Assembly: GCA_950295325.1 (NCBI GenBank)
Contig: OX485804.1
Coordinates: forward strand, 21,202,001-21,266,000
DNA length: 64,000 nt
Source of the DNA: Polytrichum commune
Taxonomy: Eukaryota > Streptophyta > Polytrichopsida > Polytrichales > Polytrichaceae
Direction of reading: 5' to 3'
Shown: one piece after another, positions 1-11,220 of the stretch
Layout: each line of letters opens with the position of its first letter
How positions within the stretch are numbered: position 1 is the stretch's first letter
Program-made: the position numbers and the translations under genes
Notes under the pieces: generated by a model
Told to the model about the DNA's origin: nothing
What the model saw: only the letters and a program-made list of their open reading frames with translations
Database searches by the model: none

Positions 1-712
1 AAAAGACCAAATGAATGATACCAAGAATGAATTTAAGCAAAGGAAAATGCACCCACTTAGAGGGGAGGTGGGCCCCCTCAAGCTTGTCACATCACCACAT
101 AAGGAGAGCAAACACAAAGCAACCACCCAAGGACAACCCCAAAGCTGCTACACCTGGGGTGGCAACTCAAACAAATAATTACAAGGGGCTTGTCCAAAAA
201 CTTCACAAAGACATAGATTATGTACATATAATTGTACATATAATCTAGATTATGTTTCACATAATTTGGATTCAAGTGTTCCAAAAGAGAAGCGGGAGAG
301 AAGCCACTGTGAGAAGTCAGGAAGAGAGTTAGGGTTAGGGCTCACAAGCCAAAATAATTTGTAGATTATCTAAATTATAATTAGGTATGATGAAGACCAA
401 ATTATGGACGAGCCCCCTTGTCCACATTATTTTCAAATTATTGATGTATTATAATACATAAACATGTTCAAATCAAAAAATTATTACGTATTATGGACGG
501 TCTCAATGTGCACTACATCACTCCATTCTAAGTTATGTAAATTGTTCTTTGGTATGAATGTACAAGGATAATATGGATGGATTATCTGTTATGTTGCCAC
601 CAGGGGCCGCTACACCTAATCTTTAACTGTTCTTCAGGTAACCTTTGGGATGCATCATGCATGGGAATGTGCGAAGAAGCTTATTGATACTAACTAATTC
701 TATTTCTGAAGA
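1..712. other. AT-rich sequence without recognisable gene
   Basis: Only short, low-complexity reading frames are present on either strand. I see no splice-bounded exon, RNA gene or terminal repeats. The last eight bases form the left target-site copy of the adjacent hAT element. Confidence 0.5.
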
Positions 713-720
713 GGCGATCC

Positions 721-1953
721 CAGGCCATAAATTTGACACCCTAGCCAAATTTCTAGGGGACACCTTGTCCCAAATTTTGGGTGTCCCAAGGACACCCTGC
801 TCCAATTTTTGGGTGTCCTCATAAATTTCTTAATTTTTTTTTTCAAAATAGGTACAATTTTGAAAAATATATAATATCATTTCAAAATTTCAATTAAAAA
901 TAAAAAAATCACTACATATCATAACTTGCAATGCAAATCAAACCTACAAGCGGCGGCCTTTCATAGCACACCACTTTACCCATACTTGTTCAAAGTCAAT
1001 GGCCTTTATGGGGATTTTTGCCATTGCAACTCTCATTTGTGCTTCCAAAGTCTCTAATACCAAACTACACCGTAAAGTAGATTTAATATGATTTTGAGTA
1101 GAAAATCCTCTCTCACAAGAAGCTGTACTAGCAGGAATTACAAGAACAGCTTGCCACAACTTTGTCATATGAGGATATCTTCCAACATAGTCCAAATTGG
1201 AAGAATAAACCATCCAAGCTTGGTGCATTTTAAGACCACCACATGAAATATGAAGTGTATCCAAAAAACCTCGAAGCTCTGATTTTAAACCACACTCATC
1301 AAAAAGATTCCCTCCATTAATGCAGAAATGGTCAATGAAACTCTGAAGCCATAAACGAGCATTTCGATGAAGAAGTGTCAAGTTTGTTGAAAAACAGACA
1401 GGGCTAAATAGTTTAGCTGCATTGAAGAGCTTCAAATCATGAAATCTCCATTCACCGTCCTAGCTCCCGGTTACAAAGGAAATTGCAAGAGCAAAGTTGA
1501 ACTTAAGTATGTGAGTGAGTGTAGGAAGTTCTCTTACTGTTATGGGTTATGTTTTCCGGATACTTGAGCTGCACTTTATAGTACTCAAGTAATACATGTC
1601 ATTTCAATTTCTAGTGTGTCAATTGACGTGTGATTTTTTTCTTCACAAGTCACAATACGTGTCAATTTCTAGAATGTGCGTGTCAATTTCTAGAATGTGC
1701 GTGTCAATTGACGTGCATTTTTTTTTGTGCAAGTTTTTGCGTGTCAAAAAAGAAAAACTTGCAAAAACTTTGTCAAACATATACGCTGATAGGCCCTACA
1801 AGTACAGGGAACACCCTGAATTTTTTTGGGGTGTAAAAAGGACACCCTTGTAGGATTTTTGGGTGTCCTCGGGGACACCCTGTTTGAGATTTGGGTGTCC
1901 TAGGACACTCTAGGAAGCAAAATACACCCCCAGGGTGTCAATTTTATGCCCTG
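721..1953 (-). mobile_element. hAT transposon, internally deleted
   Basis: The element is bounded by a perfect 8-bp target-site duplication, GGCGATCC, at 713-720 and 1954-1961. Its imperfect terminal inverted repeats start CAGGCCATAAATTTGACACC on the left and CAGGGCATAAAATTGACACC on the right strand. An 8-bp duplication and CAGG-type ends are the hAT hallmark. Both subterminal regions are packed with GGGTGTCC/GGACACCC motifs, the sort of repeats hAT transposases bind. The only coding remnant is the C-terminal dimerisation region on the minus strand, so the copy is non-autonomous. Confidence 0.92.
944..1435 (-). pseudogene. hAT transposase, C-terminal dimerisation fragment
   Basis: This minus-strand frame of about 160 codons ends with the hAT C-terminal dimerisation signature. 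The visible core is IPASTASCERGFSTQN followed by IKS, a conserved arginine and leucine, then a terminal tryptophan-containing stretch (FEQVWVKW). In intact hAT transposases this region is the last ~80 residues and mediates dimerisation. The BED zinc finger and the catalytic core with its acidic triad are missing, since the whole element is only 1.2 kb. It lies between the subterminal repeats of the enclosing hAT element, in the expected place. It is a non-functional remnant that could at most be complemented in trans. Confidence 0.88.
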
Positions 1954-2014
1954 GGCGATCCTCTCAATCTTTGACCAATTTTGGGGGGGGCACGGGGGAT
2001 CCTCTGTCAAATAG

Positions 2015-2690
2015 ATTTTGATGATTTCCTTCAAACTCCGAACTTACTGCGGGATTTAAAGAATATTGATCCGCATAAGCAATGGGTAGTGGACTCTGGC
2101 TCCTAAATTTCCTGATTAGCACTACGTACCTTACCGATCAAGGAAAGGCGACGCAGACTTACAATGCCAAGTAAATAAGTAGTGTGTTATGGGGAGATTG
2201 GCCAAGTACACTAAATACTTGCAATAGCATCTCGGAGGTGGGGTTTATGAAACAGAATCATAAACCATCCACCCCTTCCCATAGGACGGCAGCGTCGAAT
2301 GAACAAAATCAATTCTAAATTTCCTTCGAAGTCACTGCGGGACGTGAAGATATATGATCTGACCCTGGCTTTGCCTCTGATAACTTTCCTCATTTGCACT
2401 AACTCATCAGATAAAGGTCCAGACTTGCAATAACAATTAAACTACATAGTAGCATCTCGGAGGTGGGGTTTATGAAATATGATTATAAACCATCCACCTC
2501 CTCTCATAAAACGGCAGAGATAAATGAAGTTGCAATTCCCTTCCAAGCGACTGTGGGATTTGAAGAATATAACTGCATCTTGGACCGTTGACCATACCTA
2601 GCATCGGCTTCTTCTGAACTTTCTTTAATTGCACTATCAAGTAAAGGCCTAGACTGGCAATGAAATCGCAAGTAAACGGAAACAAAACCG
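2015..2690. repeat. Upstream tandem repeats of the TPD1-like gene
   Basis: Two degenerate units of 225 bp start at 2225 and 2450 with the same TAGCATCTCGGAGGTGGGG block followed by a hairpin-like TTTATGA..ATCATAAACC. A partial, more diverged unit is visible from about 2025, with matching 'ACTGCGGGA' and 'GATCAAGGAAAGG' blocks. The array ends about 80 bp before the TATA box, so it occupies the proximal promoter. Confidence 0.75.
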
Positions 2691-2700
2691 CAAGGAATAT

Positions 2701-2760
2701 CACGTGCAGCTGTAAAGAACTGCACGTCGAGCCCGCATGCTGGTTGCACAAGCTATAAAA
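2701..2760 (+). promoter_or_regulatory. Core promoter: G-box and TATA box
   Basis: A perfect G-box, CACGTG, lies at 2701-2706 and a canonical TATAAAA at 2754-2760. The start codon at 2851 is 91 bp beyond the TATA box, leaving room for a transcription start near 2785-2790 and a ~60-nt leader. G-boxes bind bZIP and bHLH factors in plants. Actual use here is inferred from position only. Confidence 0.7.
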
Positions 2761-2850
2761 GCTCCGCAAGTGCTTGATCGAGAGGAAGTCTATAAGCCGA
2801 AGTAGCACTAACATCATTCCTCTACTGGCATCATTGATCGAGGTTCCAAG

Positions 2851-3402
2851 ATGATGATGATGATGATGGGGACGACGGGATCGTCCACCTGGGCGTTGAT
2901 GATCATAGCCCTGGGATGCATTGTGGTCGCCCAAAATGCAGCAGCTGCAGAGGCGGCGGAGGCTAGCGAGCCCTTGTTGGCTGCGTCGAGTGGAGTGGTG
3001 CTGAAGGACTTCGGGCCCTCTGGCTACTTTGAGCTGCCAGGGATCACCAGAGTGAAGCCATTCTGGAGAGGAAGGAAGCTGCTGGCTGCGTGCGGTTTGG
3101 GCGATGTGAATGTGTATGTCCAGATGATGGGACTCACCAATGGCTCCAACCATTACGAAATCGAGATCAACTGGGACGGCTGCCAAGACTCCAACTGCCG
3201 CATGAGCAACATCCACGTCTCCTGCCCGGGGTTCGTGACCGTGGACGTCGGCCCCAACGTTTTCAAGCACGTGAGTGGCAGCGACTGCGCGGTGCTCAAT
3301 GGGGGCTCGTTGGGGTGGCGCGCAAGGGTCAGGATGCAGTACATCTGCAACATCCAACCTCCGCAACTGCATGCAATTCGAGCAACGGTGACGAACTGCT
3401 GA
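2851..3402 (+). CDS. TPD1-like secreted cysteine-rich protein
   Basis: This is a 183-residue secreted protein of the TPD1 (TAPETUM DETERMINANT1) family. In angiosperms TPD1 is the ligand of the EMS1/EXS receptor kinase and specifies tapetum in anthers. The protein opens with six methionines, then a hydrophobic signal segment at about residues 14-30. The family core spans about 81-183: a cysteine, a YEIEI strand, a C-x4-C pair (111, 116), IHVSC (125), a DC pair (146), a GGSLG turn and a terminal cysteine (183). Cysteine 166 is extra to the usual six. Length and layout fit the family and no intron is needed. The start is the first ATG after a TATA box. The ATG run makes the exact start ambiguous by a few codons. 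A polyadenylation-like AAATAAGA follows at 3621. Function in this organism, which may lack anthers, is unknown; a role in reproductive cell fate would be inference. Confidence 0.88.
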   Translation: MMMMMMGTTGSSTWALMIIALGCIVVAQNAAAAEAAEASEPLLAASSGVVLKDFGPSGYFELPGITRVKPFWRGRKLLAACGLGDVNVYVQMMGLTNGSNHYEIEINWDGCQDSNCRMSNIHVSCPGFVTVDVGPNVFKHVSGSDCAVLNGGSLGWRARVRMQYICNIQPPQLHAIRATVTNC

Positions 3403-4606
3403 AAGACTAGCAGTTTGTGTAGTGGAATCAGATCTGAGAGGAATCGACGGGACCCGGAAGAAGTAGTTCTAGTTGTCAGGCGGTCCTTTGAGATTGAAAA
3501 GAGGATGCTTTTCGCTGCCCTTGAAGTTGACGCAGGTTAATCATAGGAGACCAGTGCAATCGCAAATGTGACGTTGTGATTGATATTCACTACTGTTTGC
3601 TCCAAAAAGAGCAGATTATTAAATAAGAATTCAATCTTTGATATCGACTCTGTTGCAAGTCTGGTTTGATGTACGGCTTGTTGGGTCTTGTTGAGATTCA
3701 AACTGCCGCTTCAATAGATCAAGATTCTTCATGAAACTGAAATGAAATTGATTCTGAAGTCTGTGAAGCCAATTTAAAGGTGTATGAAACTATATGTACA
3801 AATTAGGACCCACCGCCAAATCAGGCGCAACGTCTATGTATGCTCATCTTGAAGCCCAAGGCAATGGACTGTCATCTGTGTGAAATGGAGTCTAATATGC
3901 ATGTGGTTCTAAGATTATGACTTGGTGTAAGACGGCCCCTTGTCTAAGGGTTTTTAATTTTATCATGACTAAAATCGGGACTAATAAGTTGTTGACTATC
4001 ATTCTATATGTTTAGTTACCCACAACTAACATGTCTCAAGTCTTGACCCCTAACTTCCCACGCCCAATTTCTCAAAAATTTGTCCAAAAAATGTGATCTC
4101 AATTTTAGCGACTGTAGCTAAAGATCTGAAGCTTCTTTTGACAAATCAACCGTATAGATGTTTGCAGATTAGAGGTGGCTACTCACAATTCAACTTTTGA
4201 ATGTTGAAGTTCTATTATGTATAGGAGATTATAATAGGAGTGTCAATAGTGGTCTTGAGGGGCAACAATTTAGAAATTAAATTGGGGTTGGTTTTTTGAT
4301 TGAACTTCCACTCAAATCATCTCCCCATGAAAATGGTACCCTCGTTCAAAAGAAGGGCAACATACCTACTCAAATTAACTCACAAATCTTGAAACCATTA
4401 TTTTGTGATTTTTTGGAAAGCTTTGCAATTTGAGGCAATGGTGCCACAACTGTCCACCTTCCACATGGATTTACACTCACCAAAACATGTCCAACTAAAA
4501 ATTCTAGTGTTAGATGTTTAGGATATGTTGTGTTTGAGTGTCATATGAAATTTTAGATCAATTGGGAATCATTTGCACATAGGTATCAACAAAAAACATG
4601 TTTCAT
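3403..4606. other. 3' flank and gene-free sequence
   Basis: The first ~230 bases are probably 3' untranslated sequence of the TPD1-like gene, ending near AAATAAGA at 3621-3628. The rest is AT-rich with no recognisable exon or repeat boundary. Confidence 0.45.
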
Positions 4607-6209
4607 GACCTCTCTCCCGTAGATTGTGCATCGTTTCTCCTAGACTTACATGTTATCTCCCAATCTAATGGGGCATTCCCACCTGACATTAGTTAGAAGT
4701 AGTTTTAGTCTAAAAGCGGTTTTAGTTATCTAGGGTTCACACATACGGCTCTTTTTAGTGTTGAGCCTAGGTGGCAAATGATGTGGCATGGCTTAAAAGT
4801 GGAGGTTTTAAGCCTCAACCACCGACCCTCCCATCGGTACCTAAACATGAGGCAAGAATATAGGAACTTTAAAAGTGTCGCCTCCCACCCTTGTGATTGG
4901 TTGCTTTTTAGTCTTAGCTATGAGGGCACAAGGAGCTTCATTAACAAAAACCGATGGTAAGCTAGGTGAGTAGTAAGGCATTTGGGGATGGGACAAAAAC
5001 TACCCAACATTCATTGCTTGGTAGATCAAACCATGAACATGTGTGAAAGCTACTTAACTAAAACCTACTTGAAAATCTCCGGAGCAAGTTCTTGTAGGTG
5101 CATTGGGATAGTCAGATGCCTCCGCTATAACTAAGGGAGCTTTACCCGGTTTTTAGGAAATACTTTGGGTCTTAACTAAAGTCAGGTGGGAATGCCCCAA
5201 AAGAGATGCAAAGGGTTTGTCTTTCTGGATCTAGTGGCCATGGCCACTGGCCAGGAGCCTTCTTTCAAGAATATGTGTAATTAATCTCGTGATTGCAGCT
5301 ACTTGCAGTGTTTTCTCCTCTCTCTTAATTGATGAGACTCCAATATTCATCCCGGTCATGCCTGGATCGTGGCCACAAGGTGTGATTTGTTGCATTGCAA
5401 GTATAATTCAGTTCTGTAAAGCCTTGCAACATGCAAAAGCTTGGTTATTCCCTCTCTAAGCCACTCATCTGAATACATGTGTAGTAGTCTAGTAGAAAAC
5501 CACTGGAATATAATATGCTTTACTTCATGTGGCCATAAGTTTCCGAACCTTCATCTTCATTAGTTTCCTAATTTGAACTGAAAAAAAGTGGTTGTTTGGC
5601 AGAGGAATTGCACATTGGGAGATATAGTGTGGTGCCTTGAGCCCTCCATTTATATTGATTTAACGTTCACCTCCTAGTTAACTTGTGTGGCAAAACATGT
5701 TGTGTGCATTCACTTTAACATTTTGTAACTAGGACAGGTACTGACAGTTTACGAATGTGAGTGGAGAAGGATAGATGAGGTCTGGTAGGTAGGTTCCTAG
5801 TTGGCATGGATATACCACTTCATTACTTGAATGGGCTTTGTGCTTACATTGACTTATAAGAGGTTTCTTGTTTTGTTTCATATCAAATCTCAAAACCTTT
5901 ATTGCACTTCTAGTATCACAGTGGTTGAGTTGGTAGAATAGTACTAAGAAACAATTGTAGCTTGTGCAACGCTATTTCATGACATGGCCATGAAGTCATA
6001 CTCCACCTTAACTAGGACACTCTGCTACATCAAAGGGGGTATTTGTGAGAGGATCTACTAAACACAAGATAAAGCCCAACCTACCACAGTTACATTATAG
6101 ATTGAACTCAGTCATATGTCCTTGGGATTCTCCCATATCAAATCCCTGGGCTCCAAATGATTCTCCAACTAAAAAATGTCTACCTTTGTCAGTTCCAAAA
6201 TTTTGCAAA
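4607..6209 (+). repeat. Duplicated segment, copy 1 (pair with 44396-45443)
   Basis: After removal of the 531-bp insertion at 4669-5199, this segment matches 44396-45443 almost base for base over ~1.05 kb. Similarity starts at GACCTCTCTCCC and ends at AGTTCCAAAATTTTGCAA in both. The reading frame open in copy 2 is destroyed here: copy 1 carries a few extra bases near 5237-5250 (ATGGCCACTGGCCAGG against ATGGCCGGG) that shift the frame. Confidence 0.85.
4669..5199. mobile_element. 531-bp TIR element, PIF/Harbinger (Tourist)-like MITE
   Basis: Perfect 19-bp terminal inverted repeats, TGGGGCATTCCCACCTGAC, extend to about 27 bp with one mismatch. The insertion interrupts a duplicated segment, and the second copy of that segment at 44455-44465 reads straight through as CAATCTAAGAGATG. 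This fixes the borders independently. The flanks are TAA (4666-4668) and AAA (5200-5202), consistent with a 3-bp TAA duplication that has one substitution, as in PIF/Harbinger elements. No transposase is present. Confidence 0.88.
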
Positions 6210-6308
6210 TAGCAACTGACTGATCTCTATTTGTTTTCAATTGCAGGTCCCATGCGGTAAACCAAAATACTTTATCCAAGTCAAGGTCTCCAAGGCGAAC
6301 TCCCATTT

Positions 6309-6560
6309 AGTAGAGGGTGGGATTGGAGTTTTTGATCCGGATCATCTACAGCTTGGCGTGCCCACCCTATGATGATCCAAGTTGAAAATTCTAGCCCCTT
6401 CCTCCACCATTTGAAACTTCACAAAATCGACGCACATGCAGCGGATCCTCACGTTTAGTAGAGGATGGGGCTGGAATTTTCGATTCAGATCATCTAGAGC
6501 TTAGCCTACCTAGTAACGTCATGATGATCCAAGTTGAAAATTCTAGCCCCATCCTCCACC
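6309..6560. repeat. Two tandem fold-back hairpin units
   Basis: Units at 6309-6409 and 6456-6560, spaced 147 bp apart, are each an inverted repeat. In the second, the 39-base left arm (from TAGTAGAGGATGGGGCTGG) pairs with the right arm ending CCCCATCCTCCACCA at about 32 of 39 positions, with a ~27-nt loop. No coding potential is seen. These are probably a small fold-back repeat, duplicated in tandem. Confidence 0.7.
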
Positions 6561-7734
6561 ATCTAAATAAATATCGAACATGCAGATTCCAACCAAGTCA
6601 TACAACTGTCGAAGCACATTTCATATTGACCCCCCGGTCATACTCAAAGGTTGGCTTAAGAAGACTTCTATAATATTAGCAGGTAATGGTGTTCAAACCT
6701 TGACATACACTTTCTCCATGCAAAATTATATGCCATCCCTTCTGCACTCTTGCAGTGTTAGGATACAGAGAGTGACTTTGCAGTTTCTTCTTGCTCGATA
6801 GATAAGCTAAGCAAAGTTGAAGTGGGACTCAAAACAGATGTTGGAGATAACTTGGTCCCAATCAATCTTTTGAGAGTCCAGGATTATGTTTTGGTGAAGT
6901 TACAAAGGATGATTATGCAAGTTTCACTCTAATCAGAATCTAACCAGAACTTGCTATTCGATAAAATTCCATTCTCCCACAACGTTTCAAAATTTGAGTA
7001 CAAGAATGTTTGCCAATATTACCAACATACAATCGCTTCTTGTCATTCTTAAAACAATTTCAGTATCTTCCTAAAAAATTACCAAACTGTGGGAGATTTT
7101 AAAATATTCTCACAAAATAAGGCTTGATCATATCAATCGACATTATGTGTTCTTCAGTTTCGGGAATCTTTTATTGAGCTCTACAGATTATGTCTCAAAT
7201 GAGTGTTCTGGAGTTCAATCTTGCCCTCAAGTTTAATCATTTGGCGAGGTAGAAACTCAGCTTCAGTGACTCTGAGACTTGCAGTATTTGTATCCATGAT
7301 GCTCAACTTGCACTAAAGTCCCACAACCAAAAACACGCATTAACTTGAAGAACATGGCAAATATGATTATGTAAGCAAATTTCCACTTGAAACCAATCAA
7401 TTACTTACTCATAAATCCATAATACATCACCAAGTTTCGTTAAAACTTTTGCAAGTGGTATGAGCTAATAGATGACACGTTTTTGATGTAGCAAAACATA
7501 TTGTATGTTTCAAGTAATTCCTCCAAACATTTCTAATTGAATACACAAAGTCCAATTGTTTTAGGTAGGTCTCTACTTCATTCCAAAATGCCCAAACATT
7601 TTCTCATATTAAAAAATATTGTCCATATCTTATAAAATGAAGGTTGCAAGACTAGCAAGAAAAAGACATTAATTTAGAATATTTATGACATGCCTATTTA
7701 CATATAGAAATTTGACTATGAAATTAAACTCCCT
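6561..7734. other. Gene-free AT-rich sequence
   Basis: No exon, repeat border or RNA gene could be recognised on either strand. Confidence 0.4.
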
Positions 7735-7960
7735 ATATACAAGAAGTTTACAGAGAAAAATAGTTTATACAAACTCATAGCATGCTAAAGAGTGAAGTCA
7801 TGTATTTATACTAAGCTTTTCAATTTAATGTGATAAATGCGTCCACTACATATACAAACCATACATCATGAATTAAGCAATCCTTTATTACATATAAAAT
7901 CCACTGTCACTTTCCAAAAAGAGAGCCATTGAATATTTTTCATCCATAGCATGTAACTCA
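7735..7960 (+). repeat. Dispersed repeat (pair with ~31866-32110)
   Basis: Both segments share the ordered blocks ATGTATTTATA, TAAGCTTTTCAATTTAA, CCTTTTATTACAT or a close variant, ACTTTCCAA and TTTTTCATCCATAG. Divergence is considerable, so this is an old dispersed repeat. Borders are approximate and the class is unknown. Confidence 0.55.
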
Positions 7961-8394
7961 CCGATATATCAAACAAACAAAGATAAGAGTACAGTATACT
8001 AGCCACAATCTAGAGAGCAAAACTAAAGAAAGCCCATGAGAGTTCCAAGAACCTTTAGTTTGTAAAACCCTAAAATCCAAAATGCAAACCCTAACAAGAA
8101 GACACATGGTAGACATCACTAGAAGAAATCTTGTCCAAATGAATCTTGCAAGGTAGTTGTTTTTGCATTGAAAACCTGCCCTAGTAGTTGTTTGGTGTAT
8201 AATTGGGTTCCAATTGAGATGGCCAAGTGGAACTCTCGGTATCAAAGTGGTGTTGCTTGTTTTGGTGACCTATACTACTTTGTGGGTGGCTAGCACAGTC
8301 ATCAACTCCTCGGTGACCACCAAGGGTGTCATTGGTTACCCATGAGTGGCAACTGTCCAGGATCACTGGCTATCGGATGAGGGTAGATTGATGT

Positions 8395-8680
8395 TGAGTG
8401 GGGGTAGAGTGTTGAGGGGTTGGAGTTGGGTGGGCATATTGGGTTAATGGGTTAGTGTTAGATGTTATGTGGTGGGTGCTCAGTTGGGATTAGGTGCACA
8501 TTGGATGAGTATTGGATGTTTATGGGTGGGCGTTGGGTAGATATTGAATGCTTATTGGTTGGAGTTCGGTGGGGGTTGGGTGCAATTGGGTGGGTACTTG
8601 GGTATGCATATGGGTTGAAGGTTTGGTGTTTAGTGAGTGTTGGTTGGTTGGTTGCAAGAGGCAATTTACATTTTCTCAAG
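8395..8680 (+). repeat. G/T-rich degenerate minisatellite
   Basis: The segment is dominated by short GGTTGGGTG, TTGGGTGG and ATTGGATG motifs with very few C residues on the plus strand. It looks like a decayed minisatellite. The long frames here come from the skewed composition and are not genes. Confidence 0.6.
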
Positions 8681-8689
8681 GATCATTCC

Positions 8690-11020
8690 CTTGGCGTGAG
8701 ATGAGCCAGCAAAAAACTTCTTCCACTTGTTACCCAAGTGGGACTTCTTGTCGGACTTACTAGCCCACAATTGTGCCATGCAATATTGATTCTTGAGCTT
8801 TCGCCTAGTTCCCATTCCTCATGTCCTTCTATTGTCACGCACATGCATAGGATACCATCAATAATAAGTCTAATGTCAGAACTACAAAATCCACTCATAA
8901 AATACCACAAGAGAAACACATGCCTTACAATCCCCGAGCCACAACAACTCATTGCTGCAAAATTTTAAACGTGTGTTATGTGGTACATTTCTCTCTGCAC
9001 CCACTTCTCATAGGGTATGAAACACACAATTAATGCAAGATGATTATTAGCAAATCTAAATTGAATAATTATCGGAGCTTATATTGAATAATTTGAGTGA
9101 AGATTCTTGTGCCTATTGAGAAGTCATATAGGTTCCCATGATCATGTTGACTGTTGAACCTAGAATGATTAACAAATTTTGATCACGCGGTCCAATCTTT
9201 TCTAAACACATGTATTTTTGGTGTCCGACTTTAGATCCAAACCTAGTCACATACTCCTCAAACATAGATCTCCAGAACATTGTTATGTTGGAATTAGCCA
9301 CATCTACTTTAGATAGCTCAGAATGAGAAATCCAAACCATGCACAGAAGCTATCCAAAGACATTTTGTCAAAAAAGTGCATTAGTCCTCAGTAAATACAA
9401 CAATGTGGGAATCACTATAGGCATGAGAAAGCCAGATGTTATCGTAACCTTGAGACATCGACATGTACTAGATCCAACCTAAAATTAAGGAGTAGTGATG
9501 GAACCTAAATAAATGCCTCACAGATAAAATATGGGCACAGAAATGGTGACCTTAGTTGAAAACAACAAAGGCTTTAATTGTAGCTTAATCGTCAGAAATT
9601 AGGATGATCCGTCACACCATAATTAGGATTTTCACCAATTTCTTATAATTAGCCATTTTTGTTTTCTACACATCATCATCTGTGCTCCTGATGATGTGAG
9701 CAAACACAAACCAAATGACAAAAACAACTCAGGCTAACACATTAACATAACATAATTAGAACACGAACTCATCAACCACGACAATAAATCTCCACCATCT
9801 TTTCAATGCAAGACAAAATTATTTGTCACCTCTTCAATTACTTATAATGTTAATTTTTTCATAGCTATCATTTTTGTACAACATCCCCAACATGACTCCA
9901 AACATACAATACACAAGAAAGTTTGAATTTTTAATGCAATCCACCAACAAGGGCTAAGAAGGAAACAAACCAAAATCGACAAATGCAACATAGAATGCCT
10001 TAATAAAAACTAATTTGGCAATGAATCTAAGAACTAGGTGTTAATCCTAAGTGCCCACAAAGCCCACTAGATGTGTCAAAATGCATGCAATGTGTTACGG
10101 TTTTGTTGATTGAATTTGGTCTAAATTTCTTGTATTTTGGTATGTAGGTGTTATAAGATTTGAAAACCACATGTGAACTCTCTTTGCAAGTTGAAGTAGA
10201 TATGAGACCTAGCAATTTTAACAAATCGGGTCAAACTCTCACCAGTTGGGATTTCTAGTGTATGTGCTCCCCAAACCGGTAGACTTAGGGATTTAGGATG
10301 TTAATTGTTTTGGGCCATATCTCCCTTTGAATTTTTAATCGTACGCACTAAATATTTTATGTATTTTTTAATATTCTTCTTGTCACATCTACGGTTGGGA
10401 TTTAAATTTTGAAGTCCTTAAGTACCTCTATCAAAAGATTGGAACTTTATCCAGCAATGTCTAGTTCCCATAGGAAGGCTTGTCAAAAACTCAAATGTGA
10501 CCATTTTGGTCATCAAATTGTTTCAGATTTTAAAATCTTCTATAAGAGTTCTTAGTATTGTATTGCTTGTTTGGTTTGAAATTAAGCCCATCTAAACATT
10601 TCATATTCAAGTACACTCCTTCAATTGTTTGCTATTCTATCCCAAATGGAAACATTTAGATGGCTATAATTGTTTGAGGTATATTCACCTACTAGATCTA
10701 ACCATCTATAAGATTGGAGTTGTCATTTACTTATCATATGTGGAGAAATAACTCCCAAAGTGTCACAGAGGGGCAATCAAAGTCATCTCAAGACCTCCAT
10801 CGGGTGGGCACTTAGGGGCTCATGTAATATGGACAAAAGATATTATCTAAAAATAACAATAAACATGAAAGTACACTTTGAATTGTCAATACATGTCTAT
10901 TGCAAAAGAAATTACTTAGGGAAAGAAATCATTATCATGTGATGAAAATGTCATTTATACATACTTTGAGAAGCAACGTGGTGGAAACATCAATAAAGAT
11001 GTGTTGTTTTTAATGATGAA
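8690..11020. other. Gene-free AT-rich sequence
   Basis: No convincing exon, terminal repeat or RNA gene was found on either strand. Confidence 0.4.
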
Positions 11021-11200
11021 GATAGATAGATAGATAGATAGATAGAAACTCCGGTCCCTTTTAAGGGGCCGGCGTGAATAAAGTGTCCGTTCATAATGCC
11101 AATGACCCGATGCCCATTGGACAAGGGGACATTGGGACAATACTACTCTCCCCTTTCGAGGATGGACACTATAGTGACACACTATACTAGTTCCTAGTTT
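11021..11200 (-). repeat. Short retroelement-like repeat with TATC tail
   Basis: On the minus strand a GC-richer segment ends in GACCGGAGTTTCTATC followed by a (TATC)n tail (plus strand GATA, about 11023-11046). The same 3' end, CCGGAGTTTC plus a (TATC)n tail, occurs at about 57142-57185. A shared 3' end followed by a simple tail suggests an old SINE- or LINE-like family. No reverse transcriptase is visible. Confidence 0.45.
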
Positions 11201-11220
11201 AATGATGAACATATTGTACA

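Noticed and set aside
325-340. Telomere-like TTAGGG repeats
   Set aside because: Only two adjacent units occur and they lie in ordinary AT-rich sequence.
2470-3372. A 300-codon open frame on the minus strand opposite the TPD1-like gene
   Set aside because: It is the antisense shadow of a GC-rich gene. Its poly-histidine and proline-rich stretches mirror the ATG run and codon bias of the real frame.
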